DNA of 64,000 nucleotides from NCBI GenBank assembly GCA_949752735.1, contig OX457036.1:87006987-87070986 (forward strand), written 5' to 3'. The DNA comes from Lumbricus terrestris (taxonomy: Eukaryota; Annelida; Clitellata; Crassiclitellata; Lumbricidae). Shown in pieces: positions 46,041 to 57,700 of the stretch. Positions within the stretch are counted from its first letter, which is position 1. Each line of letters starts with the position of its first letter. Under the pieces are notes generated by a model, which saw only the letters and a list, made by a program, of their open reading frames with translations, ran no database searches and was not told the DNA's origin. A program made the position numbers and the translations under genes.

Positions 46041-48112
46041 ATTTATGAACAAAGTTTACTGGTGAGATGTAGTAAATGAAGCTTTGAAAGGTCATTCCAG
46101 ATTGACAGCCTAAATGGAAGCTGGATTGATGACATGGGGTTGATGTCCTTCCCTCGAGTTTTCTTAGGTAAAATCATAAAGGCATGTAGGCTAATCATAA
46201 AGGCATGAAGTTAATGTTAGTCTGGACTGTCTGGGATATCCATAGTCTCAATGCAAAAGCCATTTAATGCCGTATACGGTGACAGCCAAAGCAAAGACCT
46301 TATAGTCTAAAGACTCTAATATCTTTGGCCAAAGTGTCAGAAACTTCTTAACTATTAACGCAATGCATTAGTAGGACCGTCGTGAGATGTGCTGCTACCT
46401 GGCAGCAGTCACAGAACGACGCATGCCTATTAGCCCATGCTAGCATAATCGGAACACTTGATTGCATCAGACAGTGACAGTAATTAACACTGAGCGTCTA
46501 GATTGAGTTTATAGGTTCATATAGGCTACAGCTGCTCAAACGCTTTATTTCAACCTCAACTCTTCTCGATCTCATCGTATCAGACGCAAACAATTCGTCG
46601 ATACCATGGGCTAGGCCCATGTTGAATCCGGCTTGGGACGCCTAGTAAAAATTTCAAAATTAGCCTTAAAATTATGTAACATGCCATATTAATGGTGATA
46701 GACATTACAGCGTATATTGAGCACGATGTTTCACTCTACATATGCGATTGTTTATTGCTTTAAAGATAATTATTCATAGTTTTCTACATAGCATCCGCAA
46801 TGCATTCGTTAAGGAAACACGCGCTTTTACGCCCGCTTCGCTAGGAGCGCCACGTTACACGCTCGGCGCATGGGTCGGCGTCGGACGCCATTTTCCTGTA
46901 CAAGGCGCTCATATAAGAACTTTCCTGTCCTGTGTATAAATCGTCCTTGATCAGAATGTAGCAGCATAGACTATACAAATAAGAAACGTTCTATGGCGAA
47001 ATTTGTAAAATAATGTTTTTGTACTCTTACTCGAAATAAACTCCTTTTCTGATCACTGACTGCTGTGAAAGGGAAGATCATTCCGTGTGGATGACTTATA
47101 TCACAGTAGGCCTATAAATAACTATACTGTGCTTATATCCAGTGACGGATCCAGAAAGTTTATATCCAGTTCATGAATCACAACACTCTTTGTGTCCACT
47201 TTCACACAACCTAACAATTCCTAACTAATTATTAACGTTCTGACTTTCTCACAAGAAATGGCTTCATTACTAGAATGCTTTGCACCGCTAGGTTACGCTT
47301 ATTGACATTTGTTTTACATTACTTTTCATGTATATTATCGTAATCGTCATCTCGACTCTCGAGATTTCTCCAGCGCCCACAAAAGCGAAGTCGCGGGAAC
47401 AAGCTTATTCACAGACGCATAATCAAAGCAAAATTACCATACTTTATGCCTAACTTCATAATTTCATAACCAAACAACATGGTGTTATAAGCTAGTTCTG
47501 AAACTCTTCCATTTTTACATTATTTATTTGCTATTCTATTCTGTGATAAATTGATAGGCTATAATAATACCACAGTATAAAATAATACTGTGATAATACG
47601 TACTACACCGCAAAGTGAATCAGTATAGCGAGGACGAATTTTTCACGTGAATTATCTGTTGATACACCTTGACCCGTCTTGTCCCAATTACGCGGCGCTT
47701 AATCGGTGTCCCAGATTTTGAGCAGTTCAAAGATGAAACTTTTAATCAATTAAATATCGGATGAAAGTTCTAGGATAATTTAATGCACCGAGGAAGCTCA
47801 TTACGAGGCGAGCCTAGAAGGTAAGTGATAGTTATTTTGTTAGATTATATTTGCTGTTTTTGTTACAAACAGCTGGTGGAAGAATTTGGTGTGCATAGCA
47901 TGTTGTTAGTAAACAAAATAAACAAAACTCTGAGCAAACAAAACTTCTGATTGAATTATGTAACTTATTCAACGCTGACAGGCGCAAGAAAGACTGATCT
48001 TTCTGTCGCCTTTTAAAACCCGCTCGAATAAAACTGCCCATCTGTTGCTAAAACAAATCGGCTGTTAGGGAAATTCTTTTAAAGTACAGTAATAGTAATT
48101 TTTCGTTTATCA
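46041..48112 (+). other. No gene recognised
   Basis: Intergenic sequence. The minus-strand frame 47832-48041 has no recognised motif. A hAT-like terminus fragment, cagtgacggatccag, occurs near 47146. Confidence 0.4.
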
Positions 48113-48330
48113 CCAATCCGGTTGACACAGTTATCTTAATTAACATCAATCTTAACTGCTAACAGAACAGACAACCTGCTATGCTAGGGCGCTAATAGCA
48201 GCCTAACTGAGCCTACAAAGCACGCCTATACGGGGCTTCGGGAATCGAACTCAGCTTCACTAATCTCCAATGCGCCACCGCCCCCCCCCCCCCACCAATG
48301 CACCATGACTATGAAAAATTTATTTGTCCA
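48113..48330 (-). repeat. tRNA-derived SINE, family 2 (copy 2)
   Basis: On the minus strand it begins ggtggcgcattggagattag and gagttcgattcccgaagc (A and B boxes), then the body shared with 22530-22750. A (C)n run interrupts the head at about 48281-48292. Confidence 0.75.
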
Positions 48331-48654
48331 ATGAAATTGTCCATGCTGTACTAGACTTTAAATGGCTTAAATTTAGAGAGCAACTGGGCTTTGTAGCAGT
48401 AAAACAAATGCTAACAAAGACACCTGGCTGTAGGGTGCATTAAATTTCAGAGTAAATTGTGACGTGCCTTTCCTAACAGTAGTAAGTGATGTAACAGAAC
48501 TTTGCGAAGATTAACATACCATTCCTCCAATAACTATTGCAGACACTTACAAATGATAATCATATTTATATTTTACCTTCCCCTATTATATGTTCCCAAT
48601 GTTTTTATTTTATTTTAGTTGCCAACCATTCTGACTGAACTGGGATCTTGCAGA

Positions 48655-48772
48655 ATGTCGTCAATTAATCCAGACCTAGCGAGGGAGAGAGCTGCTACAT
48701 CATTCAACAGCGAAGGGCTTACATATATCTGGGATGGAGGACAGCAGAATACCATAAGACGCAGGCAGATGG
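48655..48772 (+). CDS. Acyl-CoA oxidase exon 1 (start codon)
   Basis: ATG at 48655 opens [17 protein letters not shown] and continues to the [13 protein letters not shown] segment typical of ACOX N-termini. Donor ATGG|gtatat, phase 1. An acceptor-like ttttag at 48613-48618 suggests a 5' UTR intron upstream. Confidence 0.88.
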
Positions 48773-51700
48773 GTATATTATAATGGCCACAGATTGAGAG
48801 TTCTGATATGTCTTGTAACAACTCACTTGTGTCAGCTGATATTAGTTATTATTTTAGCAATGGTACTGTGTTCATGTCAACTCCGGATAATGATTTATTA
48901 TTGCGTTGAAAGGGTTTCCATCAGTGGGGTAACTTTCAATTTTTATAGTTCCCACAGGTTACTCTGTTGGCCGTCTAAGGCATGTTTATGCTAATGGCCA
49001 CAGATTGAGAGTTCTGATATGTCTTGTAACAACTCACTTGTGTCAGCTGATATTAGTTATTATTTTAGCAATGGTACTGTGTTCATGTCAACTCCGGATA
49101 ATTGCGTTGAAAGGGTTTCCATCAGTGGGGTAACTTTCAATTTTTATAGTTCCCACAGGTTACTCTGTTGGCCGTCTAAGGCATGTTTATGTTCAGGCTC
49201 TTTTCTTTAATATTTGAACTTTGCTCATGCTGTTGCTGGAGTTGTGGACTCTTAGTTATGCTACTCCTTATTCTTATAAATGATGAACTTTTATACTCTC
49301 TCTTAGGCTTTGTTTGAGGATCCATATTCTGATCGTTGGTTTTTTATGTTGCAATTATAGACATGGTGTCTGACTATTGGCCCTCCATATATGTCTTAGG
49401 GGTCATTGCATAATTACGTAACGCCGAAAATGGCCGTTTTTGACCCACCCACCCACCCTGTAACGCTTCGTAATGTTTCCCTTGACCCACCCACCCACCC
49501 TCCCCAGCGTTACGTAACGATTGCTACGAATAATCAGTTGAGATTTAGGCCTATTATTGATTTATGAGCGCGTAATTAGACCTATAATTCAGATTTTCAT
49601 AGCGAATTTAATATAGTATATTAACGTACATGTGAATTAGGCCTATTATTTGACAGTAGACTAGGCTTAAAATATACACAATGTTTTATATGCGACAGTC
49701 ATGCGTGAACTGCAATTTTCTTAAATTTTACCGCAAGAATAAAATTTTACACTGCTGAAAAGTTTCATGGACTAAATGGCTCATTAGCAATTAATCAAAA
49801 TTAAGATGAGCTATCTATTTCCTTAGTCTGGGCACTTCGATAATTATTAGGCCTAATAGAAATATTGCCGAGTTTTGTTGAGCATTAAGGGGCCGTCCAT
49901 AAAGTACGTCACGCTCCAGGGGGTGAGGGGGTGTAAGAAAGTGTGACAGTTTGTGACAGGGGGAGGGAGGGTCAGGCCATGTGTGACGTCACACATTTGT
50001 TTTTTAAATTCTTTTATATATATTTTTTCTTAGTACCTAAAATCCGACCCGGCCCGGCCAGGCGTGTCTAAAACCCGGCCTGGCGGGATAAAAGTTGATT
50101 TCCCGTCACTATCAAAGGTTTAGGGACACACGTCACTATCAGAGGGATTAGGGATAGTATCCTAGGGTTTAGAGGGTTAGGTAAATGGTTATGTTTTTTT
50201 TTAAATTCGAAAGTGTGACGTACTTTAGGGGGGGGTCAGAGATTTGTGACAGTTTGTGACAGGGGGTAGGGGGGGTCAAAAATGGTCAAAAATAGCGTGA
50301 CGTACTTTATGGACGGCCCCTAATTTTAAATGTTTGAGATCGTGTCCACTAAGTAAAACATTAGGCCTACGCCGCCTACCACGTTGTTTCGTTGGTAAAA
50401 CTATCAAAACAATTCGAAAAGCGGTTTCCGGTTTTCACAAACGGGAGAACAGAACTGACCTGGCATGTATACCGGGCGTCTACTTCCGGATCTTATTCAG
50501 ATATGCCCCTATATAGACCTACTTCGGTTATGTTTTAAATCAATGTCACGAAGTTTCAAACTTCAATTACATAATGTCTGAAGTGTCATTCGATGGAAGT
50601 TTAATATTGATTGATAATTTTTTTTCAAGGCCTTACGTAACGCTCAGCTACCCCCACCCACCCACCCACGTAACGTTTCGTAACGTTTTCAATTACCCCA
50701 CCCACCCTCGAGCGTTACGTAATTATGCAATGACCCCTTATCTCATTCCAAAACAGGCTTCCATACATTCTGTGACATGAGCTTTTCTACTTCCCATGTT
50801 TATGTTTCACTAGATTACCTGGCGTTGCCCTGGAAATTTTGGGTTTTCAACACTACTCCTCTGGGGTACCCAGCATTGACCGCTAAATTTAGGATTTTTG
50901 GTAACTCTCCACCCCACCCCGTGACCCCGCTTCCCCAAAAAGCCAAACATGACCCGTCCCTGCGGGTGTGTGTGCTGACTGTGGCCTAATACAATTATTG
51001 CAGGTTGTCTACATTCTCTTAGTATAGTTAATATTTCTGTTATCTGCGTTCTTGTGAATATTATTGTTGAAATTACTAATTACATTACATCAGTGACAAG
51101 AGACTTGCATCATTGGTCACATGACAACCTGGTGAATGAGAGGCTGACTATTGGTGAAGCTACCATTCTGGGTGGACTCCTGTGAAGTATTTTCAATCAG
51201 TGTCTAGAGTCAAGTAAAAAGTGAATGTACTTTTAGACCTTGGCTGACATATTTCTTTATTTTCTGCTCTTATTGTTTGTAGAGAATCTTGCCTTCTCAG
51301 ATCCTGAGCTGACAGGTCCAGACCCACGTCATGGGACTCGTGATGAGGGCTACTCAGAGAATGTTCGGAAACATCTTCTGCTTTGGAAAAGATTGAAGCA
51401 ACACCGAATTGAGGATGATTATGGAAAAATGACTTTCTTTCAGTATGAATAATAAAATTCAAGTCTTTATGCTTTAATATTTACGGTGTGACCAATTTTT
51501 TGATGCTGTTGTCATTAACTTTGGTAGTAGTGTCTTTAAAGAAATATTAATCCAAACTGTTTTCCATGCAAGCTTGGAGCATAATGTTCATCAGTAAGCA
51601 ATCATTGCTCAGTTAGCTGCGCAACTTGGCATTGGTAGGTGCCTATGCCGTACACAGCCATAGGACCCAACCAAAGAATTACCATTCACAGTTGACAGAT

Positions 51701-54700
51701 TTTTACATATAGATATTTGAAACTCAGAGTTACAAAGGACTAGAACTGAGGACCTGAAAACATTCAAAATATACAGGGTGGCCCAAAAAAGTACCCTGGG
51801 CTACGCTTTTTGCCAATACCTTTGCCAAATGTATGAATTTTTGAATCTAGTTTTATAGACTTAAATACAATTCATATTTACGTACAATAGCCAAATTTCA
51901 CCAGAATATTTCTAACAGAAGAAACAAGCCTGCAAATTTAGGGCTGAGGACTTAGCAGTTTATTTATTAATTAATCTTTAATTAAATTTATTCTGACGAG
52001 AAATCAAAGACACCTTATATCGATAAGGACCCTGGTGCTGTCAACAAAAGAAGATGCTCAGTAAACCGAGAATAAAAGTTATTAGAATGTTTCTATGCTG
52101 GTTTGTTTATGTAAATGGCTGAAGGAAGACATTTGAACTGAAAAACTTGAACAAGAGTACTAATTTAAGTACTATGACAAAAATTACCAAATGATGCTTT
52201 ATTGCTACTAACTAGCAATACTTTATGTAGTAATGCTATTAAAGGGTAAACAGTGAATAATGTTAATTATGAATTTGTCATTTCTTATTTGGGGGTTCAT
52301 TTAAATCACCAAATTTTGACTCTTTGTCTTTAATTATTAGATAGTTAACTGTTAAGAAAATAATCGCTAACAGTCCTAATATTCATATCTTTATGCTATT
52401 CACAGCTAAACAATCAACTTAAAATTAATTTGGATTGTTAAAACTTTGACATATATGTGTTGTGTAATAGTTATTTTCTGTGGAGTTGTCAAGTTCAAAG
52501 GAAATTGTGCAGTGCATTCAACAGATTGAATTTGAGAATTATTTTCTTTTTTAAGGGCTATCTTTGGTGGGGATGGTACTGGATTTCTGATGCACGATGT
52601 TGCATTTATGCCGATGTTGCGACTTATAGCGTCTGAGGAACAGCTGGCAAAGTGGTTGCCTCTCGTGGAGTCTTACCAAATGTTCGGTTGCTATGCGCAG
52701 ACAGAACTTGCACATGGTACAGAATATGAGAATGGTTTCAACTCTATTTTGTTCTATAGTCAGGCCATAGCAATATCTAGAATCTTCAGTAATTGTGTAG
52801 TATGTCAATCAATCAATCAATGAATCGTAATTTATATAGCGCCCCTTCAAGGTACTTTCTCAGAGGCGCTCCCGGCCGAGATCAAGCCAAAAAACCATCG
52901 CCAGTTTTTCAGCCTCCTTCTATGACATCTCCAAAGATCTCAAGTCACCTTTGATGCTGTCCTGCCAGTTCTTTCATTGTCTTCCACATTTCCTTCTTCC
53001 TACCTTCCAGGACATTGCTGTTTTTTTTATCCTCATCCATACGAACATTATGTGATGACTAAGGTCAGTAGCGAGGTCATGGGGCGCAGTGGTGGTGTCG
53101 TTGCCTTGAAGCCGGAAGGTTCGAGATTCGAATCCACCTCTTGTTATTTCACATACATTGTCCATTGTCTTTTCTGTTAGGTACTCATGTCCGAGGACTT
53201 GAAACAACAGCTGTTTATGACGAACGAACAAAAGAGTTCGTACTAGACTCACCAACCCTGGGTTCAACCAAATGGTGGGTTGGATCACGTAAGTGCAAAC
53301 TTCAATTGCTACTTTTTTGATTGAACACATTGCTCAATGAATTATTGCTCTATAGTTCTAGTCTTAGACATGTTCGTAACACATATCGTCGTACCCAATA
53401 CGCGCTCGTGCAGGAATTTATTTTAATGCTGTGAGTTGAATTTTTTTCATTGCTTGAACATTACTGTTTTTGATTGTTTTTTTTTATCAAAACATTTTAT
53501 GTACTTAGCCAACTTGTGCTTAATTACTACCAAGTAAAGTATATTTTATATAATTATATGCATTTATGATTTGTCTGTTGGCAGTGGGAAAATCGGCCAA
53601 TCATACAATCTTGATGGCACAGCTGTACACAAAAGGAAAGAACCATGGATTGCATGCCTTTCTTGTGCCTTTGCGGGACCGAAATTATCAGCCTCTTCCA
53701 GGTTTGTTTTTCAGGACCATTTGAGATAAACATTCCGTTGAAGCAATGATACAGTATGTAAAGTAATATATAATGTCATCTATTTTTCCGCTGCGTTCGT
53801 TTAAGTTTGAAAGTCGTTGCAGCTGAAATACAAATGCCTTGATGAAACATTGGCAGCTCTTCTTTAGTACTTGGTTATCTTGACACTGGATTAAAGTCAT
53901 AGTCTTAACAATCAGCCACCACACGTTGTGGCACACGCGTGTACCAACCAGATTTTGATCTGTATAGTGAGTGTATACTTCACTTATTTTCTAACTTAGT
54001 ATAATTTGTAGCCCTTTGAAGAGTTTGTGATTTAATTATAGAATATTGAAAATATATTTATTTATTCTTTATTAACAGTACATTCTTATCTGAGTATTGA
54101 ACAACTGCCCACACATAACTTTCCAAAGTCATTGTTGGAGGCCATGTGGCAGGGTCAAAATGGCGACCATCGAAATACAGACTACTTTGTGCTACTGAAC
54201 AAACGCTTGTGGCGCAAGATTATTATTTCACTTTAGAGAATATTGCAGGAACTGCATGCTGTACCATGTGTTACAAGGTCATTGTTTTCACTTTGATAAC
54301 GGAATGCTGTTTTAGGCAGCTAGACAGTTCTAGGGTTTTTCAGTATCAAATGTGTGGTATTGTATACTCTGGTCAAAGATACTGTGAGTGCATACTGTGA
54401 GAGAATATCTGAAGTGCTCAGGGAATGCGGAATTTGTTATTTTACCATGGCTGTGCTTGGATCATCTGTGAGTAGCTATCTTGAAGAGATGCATAGGCGG
54501 AGACCTGCGCCGAGAATTGGGGGGGACGGAAAGACGCGAGATTTTCCGAAAATTTCTGACGACCGGCGAAATCTCGGAAAATTTTCTATTTTCGCCGCCA
54601 AAAAAGTTGATGACTTTTTTTTTTTTTTTTTTTTTTTAGTCATCCGGTCAAATCTCGCCCAAATCCCGAAGAAATTTTCTATTTTCGCCGCCAAAAAGTT

Positions 54701-57700
54701 GATGACCTTTTTTTTTTTTTTTTTTTTTTTTTTTAGTCATCCGGCCAAATCTCGCCCAAATCCCGAAGAAATTTTCTATTTTCGCCGCCAAAACAAGTCT
54801 TGACGCTCAAACATTGGGGGGGACAAATGCATGGGCCGTCCCCCCAACACTTTTATTGGGGGGGACCGTCCCCCCCTGTCCCCCCCCTAGGTCTCCGCCA
54901 CTGAAGAGATGCTATATAAATGTTCTACACGAATTAGTTAGCATGAGTGGATGAAATCATTTGTTTATTAACTGGGAATGTGGAATTTACAGTAATAATT
55001 TAACGATGATGAAAAAGTAGTTGATCTGGTTACTTCTTTGACCATTGTGACGATGCAGTTGTAGGTAAAGAAGCGTCTGTTTGGTTGGACAGATATTAAT
55101 GAATCAAGTATTTCTCAAAGATCTCCTAAGAATCTGTTGAAATTTATGAAGTAAAGTCCAGAAAGTTGCAAGCTGAGACATTGGGACATTCTTTTAACAG
55201 TGTTTAGACAACTTAATTCTTCAAATGTTAACAGGTATCACTGTTGGAGACATTGGTCCTAAATTTGGCGCTGCCTCTATTGATAATGGATTTGCCCGGT
55301 TTGACAAAGTCAGAATTCCTCGTGACAACATGCTTATGAGATATACCAAGGTTGTTCTTGCTGCTTAATTTTGTATAAAAACTCTCACAATCATTTAGAC
55401 AATTGATTATTTTTCACATGTTGACAGGCGTCACTGTTGGAGACATTGGTCCTAAATTTGGCTACAATTCTATTGACAATGGATTCCTCCGGTTTTCCAA
55501 AGTCAGAATTCCACGCAGCAATATGCTTATGAGATACGCTAAGGTTGTTCCATCGATTTTCAATGGTGTTTTGCATGATAATAGCTTTCGTATTGTTCAC
55601 ATTTCAATGTGCTTGTGAGATCTGGTAAGGTTATTTTGGTATACATATGAGTTTAATTCATTTAGCATGATTAGAACTTTCACATTGTGCATTTCAGTAT
55701 GCTCATGAGATACTTGCACCTGAAATTTCATTCATTTTGCATGAATAGATCTTTTACATTGAGCAAATTTCATTGTGCTCAATGCTTGTGAGGTTTATTA
55801 CTCAGATTTTGACCTCATCATGTAATAATGAGAAGACCAGAAGTTTTGAGAAAAAATTAAAATTTAATTTTTTAAATTTAAATTCAGTTTATTTTAACTT
55901 ACAAGCGTAGCACATGGTGAGAGAGAGCTGCAGCCAAGACCTTAAACATTCGCAGTGATATTGCTAGCGTGCTTTCCGCTTTCACCAACAATAATCTAAG
56001 AAACGTTTATGCTTGAAACACTCACAGATAATTTACTTGGTAATTTTTCATTTGTCAGAGACAAATAAAGAAGAATTGTGCAAATATATTCTTAAAATGA
56101 ATTGAATATTTCACTACTGAATCTTTTATGTATTATATATTACTAAATTAGGCATTTTAGATTCTTTATTAATTTATTATTTTGTGCTACGTGTACAATT
56201 AAAGTGCTGGAGCACTGTAATATCTAGAAACTATCGAAGTCTAAAGCTACGCAATGAGACCTAATTCATTTTTGAATTCATACATGGTAACTTTTAGTCT
56301 CATTAATAACTGCTTAGAACCACTTTTCATTCCAGATCTTTTAACCATAAGTTGTTAAAATTGCAAGGTGTTGGACGATGGAACTTATGTGAAGCCCCAA
56401 AATGAGAAGATTATGTACGGTGGCATGTTGGGAATTCGTGCTGGCCTGCCATCGCAAATGAGTATGATCTTGGCTTCTGCAGTGACCACTGCCATTCGCT
56501 ACGGTCTTGTACGGCGCCAATCAGAAATTAAGCCAAAGTAGGTACAGAAACAGAGTTGCTTCTTATTGTGATTCGTTAAGACATTCTCTGCGAACTTGCT
56601 TGATACACATGCGCACACATACACACGCACAAACATACACAATGCACATGTGTATTATATATATTTATATGCCATATATTTTTGTAACATTTTTAAAATT
56701 GTTTTAAACATTTTATATGTGCTGACTGGGGTACCCGGTGTTGCCTGAATTTTTTTTATTTTTTGCAAGGTGGGGTGGGTCGAAGTGGTCCTGGTGGTGA
56801 CATGGTGGTCATCTGTTATCCTTGCTGAAAGGAACAAGATCCCAATGGAGTGGAAAGGGTGCAGAAATCAACAGTCAACAATTTGTGTGATTTGTTTATC
56901 TGGGAATCCTGTTGATGTTGATGAATACTGCACTGAATAGGAACGAGCATTGACAGATATCAGGAAGGTTTAAAGAAACAAATTTATTACTGTTGTGCCA
57001 GAAGTGTGTGTTAAAAGTGTGTAATGTGTATGTCAATTTATGTTTTCAATAATATTATGCTAGGACTCAAAGCCTGTCACTTGTCTGTTTCTGACCTTTT
57101 TATTTTAGTCATATTATACAATTAATTTACTTCAAGCTTTAAGCTTTTTTGGAGAATGAAAACATCCCTTTTATAACCGATGCTATACTCATTTGATTAT
57201 TTAATTACACAGAGTGAGAAAATTGAAGAAGCAGTTTAACAATCATGCCACCAAAGTAATTTTGTAATTTTGCTGGGCAATAAATGAATATATTCTGTAT
57301 CAAATGGCGAAAACGGTATCAATATCAAATTAATTGCAAATTAGCAAATTATGGCTAATTCATGAGCAACTACTGAATTGAAGAATATTTTATAGTTTTG
57401 ACCACGTTTACCTATTTCAGCTTCAATCACAATATGTCAGATACGACATCCGGCAGGTTTAGATGGCTCCCCACATCACATGTATACAGTTATTGAATAT
57501 GTTCAAAACAGAACAGTTGGCCACTCATTGTGCAAATAGAGTTGCTCGAGGGCAAGCGTGCCAATTATGATACATTTTCAGACTAAAACAGACTTTTTTC
57601 CATCAAAACTTATTTTCAGTGCTGGGGAGCCACAGATTTTGGACTTCCAGACTCAACAGCACAAACTTTTTCCATTGGTTGCACGAGCCTACGCTTACCG

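Noticed and set aside
54354..54803. 149-residue frame with long Phe runs
   Set aside because: Poly-T tracts of a hAT-type MITE; not a gene.
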